DNA of 64,000 bases, from contig JAGASI010000009.1 of the NCBI GenBank assembly GCA_017621845.1, positions 1 through 64,000 of the forward strand, in the 5' to 3' direction. Positions 1 to 8,285 of the stretch are shown in pieces (the first letter of the stretch is position 1; each line of letters starts with the position of its first letter). The translations under genes and the position numbers were made by a program. The notes under the pieces were generated by a model. That model worked only from the letters and a program-made list of their open reading frames with translations, had not been told where the DNA came from and did no database searches. Source of the DNA: Muribaculaceae bacterium (lineage in GTDB: Bacteria; Bacteroidota; Bacteroidia; Bacteroidales; Muribaculaceae).

Positions 1-2
1 CA

Positions 3-95
3 GGCGCCGACGCTTTCCATGCAATCCACTCCATAGCCGACACGGCTTGGAAAAACAACCAATCACCACTGGATGCCATTCTTGCGCTCGTCTGA
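3..95 (+). CDS. C-terminal end of an unidentified protein (partial)
   Basis: An open frame enters from the left edge and encodes about 30 residues (starting GADAFHAIHS and ending LDAILALV) before tandem TGA TGA stops. It reads like the end of a real protein: mixed hydrophobic and charged residues and a double stop. It converges with the methyltransferase gene that follows on the other strand. Too little is visible to assign a family. Confidence 0.45.
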   Translation, partial: GADAFHAIHSIADTAWKNNQSPLDAILALV

Positions 96-137
96 TGATG
101 AGTGCAAATCAGGTATGCCTATCCTTTGGCTGAATAG

Positions 138-932
138 TTACGCGAGTTGCCAGAAAGCCACGGCCGAGGCGGCGGCAACGTTTAGAGAGTCGACATTGTG
201 AGACATAGGTATTTTGATGACAATGTCGGCTGAATCGATGGCTTGTTGAGCGAGTCCGTCTCCCTCGGTGCCCATGACCAATGCGAGTCGGTCGATATCA
301 TGTAGGGTGGGGTCGTCAAGCCACACTGAGTTGTCGCGCAAAGCCATGGCCGCTATTTTAAAGCCGAGGGCGCGCAGGTCGTTGAGATCGGTGTCAACCC
401 AAGTCCAAGGGATAAGGAATACAGAACCCATCGAGACTCTTATCGAGCGTCGGTTCAGGGGGTCACATGAAGAAGGTGTGAGCAGGACGGCATCAATGCC
501 AAGAGCGGCGGCCGAGCGGAAGATGGCTCCAATGTTGGTGGTATCGGTGACTGAGTCGATGACACATACACGACGGGCATCATGGCACACATCCTCTATT
601 TTTCTTGGAAGGGGACGTCGCATGGCGCACAGGACTCCTCGGGTAAGGGTGTAGCCGGTCAGGGACTCGAGTAACTGACGACTCCCGGTATAGACGGGTA
701 TATTGCCTGAGCGCATGATTATTTCAGAGGCATCGCCGGAGATATGTCGTCGTTCACACAGTATTGATACCGGTGTATATCCGGCATTGAGAGCTACTGA
801 TATGACTTTGGGACTTTCGGCAATAAACAGAGCCTCTGTCGGGTCAAGGCGTGAGCGTAGCTGTCGTTCGGTCAGTGACGAAAAGACCTCGACGCCGGGG
901 GCGTCGAGGCTTGTAATTTCAATGATATTCAT
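138..932 (-). CDS. TrmH/SpoU family RNA 2'-O-methyltransferase
   Basis: A 264-residue SPOUT methyltransferase expected to transfer a methyl group from S-adenosylmethionine to a ribose 2'-OH in rRNA or tRNA. The three SPOUT motifs are visible: N-x-G-x-x-x-R in TTNIGAIFRSA at about 131-141, LVMGTEGDGL at about 218-227, and the SLNVAAASA knot motif at about 249-257. The first 120 residues match the N-terminal substrate-binding domain of rRNA methylases of this family. I chose the ATG at 932, because an upstream in-frame start would run into the lpxA-like gene; with this start the two genes are 16 bases apart and probably co-transcribed. The RNA target cannot be read from sequence. Confidence 0.85.
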   Translation of the reverse strand: MNIIEITSLDAPGVEVFSSLTERQLRSRLDPTEALFIAESPKVISVALNAGYTPVSILCERRHISGDASEIIMRSGNIPVYTGSRQLLESLTGYTLTRGVLCAMRRPLPRKIEDVCHDARRVCVIDSVTDTTNIGAIFRSAAALGIDAVLLTPSSCDPLNRRSIRVSMGSVFLIPWTWVDTDLNDLRALGFKIAAMALRDNSVWLDDPTLHDIDRLALVMGTEGDGLAQQAIDSADIVIKIPMSHNVDSLNVAAASAVAFWQLA

Positions 933-948
933 TGTTGACCATTGGTAT

Positions 949-1743
949 TTATTCCATATCAATGTCTGTGCGTACACCGGCTATACGGTAATTGGCACTA
1001 ACGATAAAGTTGACAATCTCATCGCGTATATCACATGGGTCAATATCGTTTTCGATGCGTTTGACGGCATTGAATACCGATGTCTGAGTCTGGAAAAGGT
1101 GGCGGTAGGCTTTGGCGGCAGTGTCAATGTCCTCGGCTGAGAAATTCTTGCGTGCCATTACCGCCGAGTTAATGCCATAGTAAGCCACGGGGTTGTGGGC
1201 CATGACTACGTATGGAGGAACGTTTGAGCTGATACGTGTGCCACCTTTGATAAATACCCACTTGCCGAGGCGGGCTTTCTCGTGCAGGATGACGTTGGAT
1301 GATAGGATTGAGCACTTGTCAATAAATGTGTCTCCTGCAATTGTTACGCCGTTACCCAATACGCTTTTCCCAACAATTTCTGAGTCATGACCGATATGTG
1401 TTTCAGCCATGATAAAGCATTTGTCGCCTATATAAGTGCCGCGTTCAGATCTGAAGCCGCGATTGATGATTACTTGCTCGCGTATGGTGTTGTTGTCTCC
1501 AATATGGCAAGCACTTGGTTGCCCGGGCTTCCAGCGGAAGTCCTGGGGATCAGCGCCTATGACGGCGGCTTGATAAATTTTATTATTACGACCGAGTGTT
1601 GTGCCACGCATTATTGACACGTAGGGCATGATTTCACATCCGTCACCGATTGTGACATCGGCATCAATAAAGGCAAATGGGTGAATGGTGACGTTCTCGC
1701 CAATTTTGGCTGAGGGGTCAACATGAGCTAATGGGCTAATCAT
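949..1743 (-). CDS. lpxA: LpxA-family acyl-[ACP]--UDP-N-acetylglucosamine O-acyltransferase
   Basis: A 264-residue left-handed parallel beta-helix acyltransferase. Imperfect hexapeptide repeats run through the first 190 residues, followed by a C-terminal helical domain. The family signature PQDFRW with IGDNNTIREQVIINRG is at about 66-95. The catalytic histidine lies in THIGHD at about 115-120 (H119 fits E. coli H125). LpxA starts lipid A synthesis by 3-O-acylating UDP-GlcNAc in the cytoplasm. Known Bacteroidota often carry a canonical lpxA beside lpxC-fabZ; this copy stands alone next to an RNA methyltransferase, so it may be a paralog with a different acyl-chain preference. The family call is firm; the exact substrate is inferred. 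Confidence 0.82.
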   Translation of the reverse strand: MISPLAHVDPSAKIGENVTIHPFAFIDADVTIGDGCEIMPYVSIMRGTTLGRNNKIYQAAVIGADPQDFRWKPGQPSACHIGDNNTIREQVIINRGFRSERGTYIGDKCFIMAETHIGHDSEIVGKSVLGNGVTIAGDTFIDKCSILSSNVILHEKARLGKWVFIKGGTRISSNVPPYVVMAHNPVAYYGINSAVMARKNFSAEDIDTAAKAYRHLFQTQTSVFNAVKRIENDIDPCDIRDEIVNFIVSANYRIAGVRTDIDME

Positions 1744-1791
1744 GGTGTAATATTTGTTTAGGTTAGGTAAAACAAAAGTAGCATTTATAGG

Positions 1792-3177
1792 TTATCGTCC
1801 ACCACCGAGGGCTTTGTAGAGGTTGATGACTGCCTGGGTGTGGTTAAGTTGATTGTTGAGCCGGTTCATCTGAGCCTGAAGAAGACCTTGCTGTGCGGTG
1901 ATAACCTCGAGGTAAGTACCGTTGGCATATAGGAGCAGGTCGTTGGTATACTCTACAGACTTTTCGAGGTCTTCAACCTGGGCTTTAAGGTGGGCATCGC
2001 GCTCGTCGGTCTTGGAATATAGGGTCATTGCATCGCTGACCTCGCCGGCTGCAGACATTATGGTATATTCAAAATCATTGAGGGCCTGGGTCTGCTGAAT
2101 TTTGGCGGCTTTAAGTTGTGCGATGTTCTGACCGCGGCTGAACAGTGGTGCGGTGAGCTGACCGGCAAGCTGGACAAACCATTCGCCGGGGTTTTTAATC
2201 ATCGAGCCAAGCAGATTGGTGAAGCCACCATTGGCGGTAATATTAAGTCCCGGGTAGAAGGCGGCGCGTGCCGAGTTGGTGGTGTAATAGGCGGCGGCCA
2301 AGCCACGCTCGGCGGCATATACGTCGGGGCGCTGGGCAAGGTAGCTCATAGGGATGCCTTGGTCAAACTGAGCGGGGAGGTTAAGGGTGGCGTTGGGTGT
2401 CACTGCCCATTGCTGAGGCATGGTGTTGAGCAACAGTGACATGGTGTTGTTGAGCTCGTGACGTGTAACCTCGAGATCGGCGATAGATGCAAGTACCGAT
2501 CGATAATTGGCATCGGTCTGTACCACGCCGGCTTCTGTCATATTGGGACGTCCGGCATCTTTAAGGTCTCGCATGGTCTGAACGCTGCGTTCCCACAGGA
2601 CGGCGGTGTTGCGCATCAATTCGAGTTGGGCATCGACCGATGACATTGCATAGTAGGTATTGGCGACAGCGCTGATAATCTGGGAGCGCACAGCCTGGGC
2701 ATAGGCCTCTGAACGCTCGACGGCAACCTGTGCGCCACGTTTGGAGTTGAGTAGTTTTCCAAAGATATCAATTTCCCATGACACCGATGCCGGGATTTGG
2801 TAAGACCAAGAGAATTTGGATCCGGCGTATGATGCTCCGGCTCCATTGGGGGCGAGTGCTACCGAGGGGAAGTAGGCGAGTTTGGCACCTTGCAGTTGGG
2901 CTTTGGCAATGTCGATATTGAGTCGTGCGTTGGTCAATGAGTTGTTGGCCACCAGGGCGCGGTCAATATAGTCGACAAGCACGGGGTCGGTGAAAACGTC
3001 TTCCCATAACAGGTTGCCTAAGGCGGTTGAGTCAACGGCCTGAGAGCGAGCCTCGACATATGCCTTGGTAATGGGTGTGTCGGTGGGCGTCTCATATTTC
3101 TTATATATGCCACAGGAGGTCGACCCCAGAGCCAATGAGCTGACAGCGGCAATACATAATATTTTATATGATTTCAT
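1792..3177 (-). CDS. RND efflux outer membrane factor (TolC/OprM family lipoprotein)
   Basis: A 461-residue outer membrane efflux protein. It starts with a lipoprotein signal (MKSYKILCIAAVSSLALG, then STSC with the lipidated Cys near residue 22) and carries the two long coiled-coil repeats typical of the NodT/OprM group, with Ala/Gln-rich helices such as NARLNIDIAKAQLQGAKLAY and a second copy near the C-terminus (GLLQAQMNRLNNQLNHTQAV). It would form the trimeric exit duct for the neighbouring pump. It is the last gene of the operon MFP, RND pump, OMF. I use the ATG at 3177, because the signal peptide begins there. A perfect dyad sits in the 100-base gap to the pump gene. Confidence 0.9.
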   Translation of the reverse strand: MKSYKILCIAAVSSLALGSTSCGIYKKYETPTDTPITKAYVEARSQAVDSTALGNLLWEDVFTDPVLVDYIDRALVANNSLTNARLNIDIAKAQLQGAKLAYFPSVALAPNGAGASYAGSKFSWSYQIPASVSWEIDIFGKLLNSKRGAQVAVERSEAYAQAVRSQIISAVANTYYAMSSVDAQLELMRNTAVLWERSVQTMRDLKDAGRPNMTEAGVVQTDANYRSVLASIADLEVTRHELNNTMSLLLNTMPQQWAVTPNATLNLPAQFDQGIPMSYLAQRPDVYAAERGLAAAYYTTNSARAAFYPGLNITANGGFTNLLGSMIKNPGEWFVQLAGQLTAPLFSRGQNIAQLKAAKIQQTQALNDFEYTIMSAAGEVSDAMTLYSKTDERDAHLKAQVEDLEKSVEYTNDLLLYANGTYLEVITAQQGLLQAQMNRLNNQLNHTQAVINLYKALGGGR

Positions 3178-3218
3178 AATATATTCTGTTTTAATTTGTT
3201 TGTATCCTCGTGTTAATT

Positions 3219-3263
3219 GTTTCAATCGAGATAATCGGTTGAAATGATTAACTCGATTGAAAC
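3219..3263. repeat. 12-bp perfect inverted repeat inside the RND efflux operon
   Basis: GTTTCAATCGAG at 3219-3230 is the exact reverse complement of CTCGATTGAAAC at 3252-3263, with a 21-base spacer. The spacer holds a degraded third copy (AATCGGTTGAAA, about 3234-3245). It lies between the pump stop codon and the outer membrane factor start. It lacks a strong T-tract, so it is either an internal RNA hairpin tuning downstream expression or a protein-binding dyad. Confidence 0.6.
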
Positions 3264-3277
3264 TGTAGTGGGGAAAT

Positions 3278-6200
3278 TTATTCTTCGCTTTGTGGGGTGA
3301 ATTGTTCTACCTCGTTTTCGATAGTTCCACCTCGCTCGGTGTCGTTGAACTTGATGGGTGAGATTTTTTCCTGGATGATTTCAAACAGTACAAACAAGGC
3401 GGGTACAATCAATACCTGGAGTATCATACCGATGAGCATACCACCGATAGATCCCGAGCCGAGAGCCTTATTGCCATTGGCACCTACGCCGTGGGCAAAC
3501 ATCATGGGTAACAGGCCGATAATCAGCGCGAGAGATGTCATCAGGATAGGACGCAGACGAGCGGTGGCACCGTTGATGGCCGAGTTGATGATTGACATGC
3601 CTGTGCGGCGACGCTCGAGCGCAAACTCAACGATAAGGATTGCATTCTTGGCCAAAAGACCGATGAGCATAATCAACGCAATCTGTAGGTAAACGTTGTT
3701 AGAGATGCCTTCGATATCAGCAAAGATGAACGCACCCATCAGGCCGAATGGAATTGAAAGAATTACCGAGAAGGGCAGGATGTAGCTCTCGTACTGGGCC
3801 GAGAGCAACAGGTATACAAACAGCAGACACAGGCCGAAGATGATACCGGTAGCGCTACCTGAGCTTTGGGATGCCTGCTCGCGTGTCATACCGGCATACT
3901 CATAACCATAACCTTGGGGCAGTGTCTCAGCAGCGACGCGGGCGATAGCCTCGAGCGCCTGACCTGACGATACGCCATCTTTGGGGTTACCTGTTACTGA
4001 TATTGAAGTAAACATGTTGAAACGGTTCATGAGGTCGGGGCCATAGACACGCTTGAAGGTTACAAAGTTGGAGATTGGGGCCATGTCGGCGCCGTTACGC
4101 ACCTTGATATTCTTCAGCGACTCGATGTCAACGCGTGACTCGGGATTGGCCTGCATCATTACGCGGTAAATCTTACCGAAGCGGTTGAAGTTGGATACAT
4201 ACATACCACCATAGTAACCTTGAAGGGTCGATAGAATTGTCTGTGGTGAGATGCCGGCTTGCTTGGCTTTGGCGGCATCAATGTCTATCTGATATTGTGG
4301 GAAGGTGGGATTGAAAGTTGAATAGGCTTGAGCAATCTCGGGTTGCTTGTTAAGCTCGGCGATAAAGTTCTGTACCACCCCGAAGAAGGCGTTGATATCA
4401 CCACCGGTTTTATCCTGCATCTTGATTTCAAAGCCGTTGGTTGCTGAGTAACCGGTAATCATTGGAGGAGCGAAAGCGACGATGCGGCCATCTTTAATCT
4501 GGGTGGCGACACCATAAATCTTTTTGATGATTTCGGTCGAGCTTTGGGATGCGTCACGTTCTTCCCAGTCTTTAAGCTTGATGATAAACGAGGCGTAAGT
4601 TGGGCCTTGACCGGCGATGAAGCTATATCCAAGGATTTTCTGGGTGTACTTTATGCCGGGGATTTGGAGCAGGGCCTTGTCAAGTTGTTCACACACTACT
4701 TCGGTGCGTTCTTGAGTGGTGCCCGGTGGCATATCGACAAGGGCAAATACAAGACCGGTGTCTTCGTCGGGTACGAGTGCCGATGGTGTGGTATTCATCA
4801 TATATACAAGAGCGGCAATCGAGGCACCGACAATACTCAATGAGATAACTTTATGTCCGACGAAAAATTTTGAAGCTCCTTGATATACCTTCAGCAGACG
4901 GTTGAAGCCCACTTCAAATCCCTCATGGAATCGCTTGCCGAACATGCCGAGAACTGCTATGATGGCACAGAATATTGCAATACCGCAGTGTATTGGAGAC
5001 TCAAATGTAAACCAGCCTAATACCATAAATGTAATAGTGGCGGCAATGAACAGGAATGTGATTACCGGTGGCAGGTTGAGTGTGAAGCGGCGGCGATAAC
5101 TCTTGGCAACGACTTTGCCGGCCTCGGCATAGGCTTCGCCCATGCGTTCTTTAAGTGTAGACTCGCTGTTGTGAGGCTTCAGGAATACGGCACAGAGGGC
5201 AGGGGACAATGTCAAGGCGTTCAATGCCGACAGACCGATAGCGATAGCCATGGTGAGACCAAACTGACGGTAGAACACACCTGAAGTGCCCGGCATGAAT
5301 GACACGGGAATGAACACCAGCATCATTACAAGGGTAATGGAAATAAGAGCGCCTGAAATCTCGCTCATGGCATCAATGGAGGCGCGTCGAGCGCTGCGGT
5401 ATCCGGCATCAAGCTTGGCGTGTACAGCCTCAACTACCACTATGGCATCATCCACCACAATCGCGATAGCCAACACCAGTGCCGACAGTGTAATAAGGTT
5501 GATTGAAAATCCGATGACATTCATGAAGAAGAATGTACCAATCAGGGCCACGGGAATGGCTATGGCCGGAATAAGTGTCGATCGGAAGTCTTTCAAGAAG
5601 ATATATACAACAAAGAATACCAGAATGAAGGCCTCGATGAGGGTCTTTATAACCTCGTTGATTGAGGCTTCGAGGAAGTCGTTGTTGTTCATAGGGATGG
5701 CGATGTCAAGACCTTGAGGTAGCTGGCCTTTCATCTCATCGACAACCTTGAGACAGTCCTTGATAATCTGTGTAGCATTGGATCCGGCGGTCTGGAACAC
5801 GATGGCCGAGGTGGCGGGGTGTCCGTTAAGTGAGTTGGCAAAGCCATATGTCACACGTCCGAGCTCGACCTCGGCGACGTCGCCCAACTTGAGCACCTCG
5901 CCATTGTCTTTGGCACGGATTACAATGTTCTCAAATTCTTCGGGTTTGGATAAGCGTCCACGGTAACGCAGGGTGTATTGGAACGATTGGTTACCTTGCT
6001 CACCGAAGGCTCCGGGGGCGGCCTCAACATTCTGCTCGGCGAGAGCTGCTGAGACGTCCGAGGGCATCAGGTTATATTGGGCCATAACCTCGGGCTTGAG
6101 CCATATACGCATCGAGTAGTCGGCACCGAAGGACATCACGTCACCAACACCGTTGACACGTTGTAATTGGGGAATGATGTTTATCTTCATGTAGTTGTCG

Positions 6201-6664
6201 ATGAACTCTGAGTTGTAGTCATCGTTGGGTGCATATAGTGATACACACATCAACATTGAGGTCTGACGTTTTTGGGTCTGAACACCTACCTGGTTGACCT
6301 CGGCGGGTAATAGGTTGGCGGCTTTTGCAACACGGTTCTGGACGTCTACAGCGGCCATGTTGGGGTCAAAGCCTTGTTTGAAGTATACGTTGATGGTTGC
6401 CGAACCGGTGTTAGTGGCGGTTGACTCCATGTAGGTCATGCCCTCGGCACCATTTATAGACTCCTCAAGTGGGGCAATCACTGAGTTAAGTACAGCCTGG
6501 GCGTTAGCTCCGGTATAGGTGGTGGTCACCGAGATGGTCGGTGGCGCGATATCGGGATACTGGGTCACGGGAAGTGACGTCAAGCCGATGATACCCAACA
6601 ATACGATAAAAATTGAAATTACCGTTGAGAGTACCGGGCGGTTAATAAATCTATCAAGTTTCAT
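3278..6664 (-). CDS. RND multidrug efflux pump, HAE1 (AcrB/MexB) family inner membrane transporter
   Basis: A 1128-residue proton-driven efflux transporter. The N-terminus MKLDRFINRP with TM1, the large periplasmic loop, TM2-6 and the second half-repeat are all recognisable. The TM4 proton-relay pair is present (D405-D406 in IAIVVDDAIVV, matching E. coli AcrB D407/D408), and the second repeat has QIALIMLIGLLAKNAILIVEF. It is about 80 residues longer than AcrB: an extra hydrophobic stretch lies between the two repeats at roughly residues 528-575, as is common in Bacteroidota homologs. The C-terminal tail is acidic. It sits between the periplasmic adaptor and the outer membrane factor, forming a complete tripartite pump; substrates are not predictable. 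Confidence 0.95.
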   Translation of the reverse strand: MKLDRFINRPVLSTVISIFIVLLGIIGLTSLPVTQYPDIAPPTISVTTTYTGANAQAVLNSVIAPLEESINGAEGMTYMESTATNTGSATINVYFKQGFDPNMAAVDVQNRVAKAANLLPAEVNQVGVQTQKRQTSMLMCVSLYAPNDDYNSEFIDNYMKINIIPQLQRVNGVGDVMSFGADYSMRIWLKPEVMAQYNLMPSDVSAALAEQNVEAAPGAFGEQGNQSFQYTLRYRGRLSKPEEFENIVIRAKDNGEVLKLGDVAEVELGRVTYGFANSLNGHPATSAIVFQTAGSNATQIIKDCLKVVDEMKGQLPQGLDIAIPMNNNDFLEASINEVIKTLIEAFILVFFVVYIFLKDFRSTLIPAIAIPVALIGTFFFMNVIGFSINLITLSALVLAIAIVVDDAIVVVEAVHAKLDAGYRSARRASIDAMSEISGALISITLVMMLVFIPVSFMPGTSGVFYRQFGLTMAIAIGLSALNALTLSPALCAVFLKPHNSESTLKERMGEAYAEAGKVVAKSYRRRFTLNLPPVITFLFIAATITFMVLGWFTFESPIHCGIAIFCAIIAVLGMFGKRFHEGFEVGFNRLLKVYQGASKFFVGHKVISLSIVGASIAALVYMMNTTPSALVPDEDTGLVFALVDMPPGTTQERTEVVCEQLDKALLQIPGIKYTQKILGYSFIAGQGPTYASFIIKLKDWEERDASQSSTEIIKKIYGVATQIKDGRIVAFAPPMITGYSATNGFEIKMQDKTGGDINAFFGVVQNFIAELNKQPEIAQAYSTFNPTFPQYQIDIDAAKAKQAGISPQTILSTLQGYYGGMYVSNFNRFGKIYRVMMQANPESRVDIESLKNIKVRNGADMAPISNFVTFKRVYGPDLMNRFNMFTSISVTGNPKDGVSSGQALEAIARVAAETLPQGYGYEYAGMTREQASQSSGSATGIIFGLCLLFVYLLLSAQYESYILPFSVILSIPFGLMGAFIFADIEGISNNVYLQIALIMLIGLLAKNAILIVEFALERRRTGMSIINSAINGATARLRPILMTSLALIIGLLPMMFAHGVGANGNKALGSGSIGGMLIGMILQVLIVPALFVLFEIIQEKISPIKFNDTERGGTIENEVEQFTPQSEE

Positions 6665-6785
6665 TATATTATGTGTTTACGGTCAAGGGTAGGTAGTAGG
6701 AGAGAGATGTGGAATTCAAAAGCCCTCGGCCGGAAATTATTGATACTTGTTAAAATATAATAGTTAAATTAAACGGTGTGGACTA

Positions 6786-7946
6786 TTATTGTTGGGCTTG
6801 TTGTTGGGCTTGTGGAGCCTTTGGCTTGACGGGGGTGCCGTTGTTGACTTTGGTTCCTACACCCTCGGTAACGATGCGTTCGCCCGGTTTGAGGCCGTCA
6901 AGTACAACAAAGTTTTGTCCATCGGTAATTTCGAGTACTGTGATTGGGCGGGCAACAGCTTTGTTGGAGTCGTTGACAACGAGAGCAAATCGTTTGTCCT
7001 GAAGCTCGTATGTGGCCTTCTGGGGAATAATAAGGACATTGTCCTGATGACGGGGAATTACAATCTTGCCTGTCGAACCGCTACGCAACATGCCGTTTGT
7101 ATTGTCGAACAGGGCGCGGACAGTGGCGGCTCCTGTGCTTGAGTCAATTACACCGCTGACGGTCGAGACTTTACCGGGTATTGGGTAAACAGATCCGTTG
7201 GCGAGTATGAGTTGAACCTCGGGCATGTTGCCGATACGCTCGTTAAGTGAGTATTTTCCGCCATCGGTCAGGTCAAGAAGCTCTTTCTCGGTAAGAGAGA
7301 AGTCGGCATATACCTGGTTGATATCTGAAACGGTGGTCAGAGGCTCGACTGACGAGGGTGAAGCAAGAGAGCCTTCACGATAGGGGAGTGTGCCGACAAC
7401 ACCATTGCTTGGGGAGGTAACCTTGGTATAAGATAGGTTTTTCTGGGCGGCAACGAGAGCGGCCTGGGCTTGTGCTACGCCGGCACGGGCTTGGTTGAGG
7501 TTGTCAACCGATGTATCCCAAGAGGTCTTGGATATGATGCCTTTGTCATAGAGCATCTTTTGGTTGCGTTCTTGAGATTGAGCTGAATTGAGGGCTGCTT
7601 GAGCCGATGCGACTGCAGCGCGTGCTTGATTTACAGCTGCTTCATATGGAATAGGGTCGAGTGAGAATAACAGTTGTCCTTTATTGACATGTTGACCTTC
7701 TTCTACATGCACCTTGACAATGGTGCCACTGATGAGGGGTCTGATCTGAATGTCGGTTTTACCTTTTAATACTGCTGGATAAGAAGTAGACAAATCGGTG
7801 GATGTTGTCTCAAGTGACACGACCTCTACTTCGGGAGCCTGTTGTTGTTGGGCTTGTTGCTCCTCTCCTTTGGAGCATGATGACATGGCGCCTGTCAATA
7901 TCGTGATCATAGCCAATGCGCCGGGATAAAGTTGTTTAAGTCTCAT
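6786..7946 (-). CDS. RND efflux periplasmic adaptor (HlyD/AcrA family lipoprotein)
   Basis: A 386-residue membrane fusion protein, first gene of the efflux operon. A lipobox, AMSSC, puts the lipidated cysteine at residue 24. Next comes a Gln-rich linker, the first half of the biotinyl-lipoyl domain (IRPLISGTIVKVHVEEGQHVNKGQ), an Ala/Gln-rich coiled coil of about 70 residues, the second lipoyl half (TKVTSPSNGVVGTL), a beta-barrel and the membrane-proximal domain (LKPGERIVTEGV). The C-terminus is a low-complexity Pro/Gln tail. It bridges the RND pump and outer membrane duct in the periplasm. About 340 bases without a gene lie upstream. Confidence 0.93.
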   Translation of the reverse strand: MRLKQLYPGALAMITILTGAMSSCSKGEEQQAQQQQAPEVEVVSLETTSTDLSTSYPAVLKGKTDIQIRPLISGTIVKVHVEEGQHVNKGQLLFSLDPIPYEAAVNQARAAVASAQAALNSAQSQERNQKMLYDKGIISKTSWDTSVDNLNQARAGVAQAQAALVAAQKNLSYTKVTSPSNGVVGTLPYREGSLASPSSVEPLTTVSDINQVYADFSLTEKELLDLTDGGKYSLNERIGNMPEVQLILANGSVYPIPGKVSTVSGVIDSSTGAATVRALFDNTNGMLRSGSTGKIVIPRHQDNVLIIPQKATYELQDKRFALVVNDSNKAVARPITVLEITDGQNFVVLDGLKPGERIVTEGVGTKVNNGTPVKPKAPQAQQQAQQ

Positions 7947-8285
7947 ACTGTAATATTTATGATGTTTTCTGATTTATATTCTTTGATGGGGAAGTGTTTA
8001 AGTCAGTTTTTTTATGTGGTAAAGTTTAATGAAATTTTCTGAAAGTCAATGTGCTGAAATAATGATGTTGAAACCTATCGAAATTTAAAAGTAGGACAGT
8101 GAGAGCTAAAAACGTCCTAATGGGGGTTTTAGAGCAATAAATCGAGTGCAAAATTAACAAGAAATCCCGTAAAAAAGCGAGTCTGATTGGTCAAATCATC
8201 GCAAATAAACCTGGTCTATTGGTCTAAAGTGCCAATAAATACCTCTGTTAACCATTTTTAGAAGTTGTAGTTGATGGATAGTATC
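7947..8285. other. 339-bp gene-free stretch upstream of the efflux operon
   Basis: AT-rich spacer between the end of the ClC gene and the efflux adaptor start, both on the minus strand. I see no ORF or RNA gene. On the minus strand there is one -7-like element, TAATTTTG (plus-strand CAAAATTA, 8149-8156), but no partner -33 element at the right distance, so the operon promoter is only tentatively placed. A short 6-bp dyad (TATTGG/CCAATA, about 8217-8237) follows the ClC gene and is too weak to call a terminator. Confidence 0.5.

Noticed and set aside
6789..7142. A 117-residue plus-strand open frame opposite the efflux adaptor gene
   Set aside because: It is a shadow of the well-supported adaptor gene on the other strand, with no recognisable motif.
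8149..8156. A -7-like TAATTTTG on the minus strand as the efflux operon promoter
   Set aside because: No -33 element at 19-21 bases; mentioned only in the description of the spacer.
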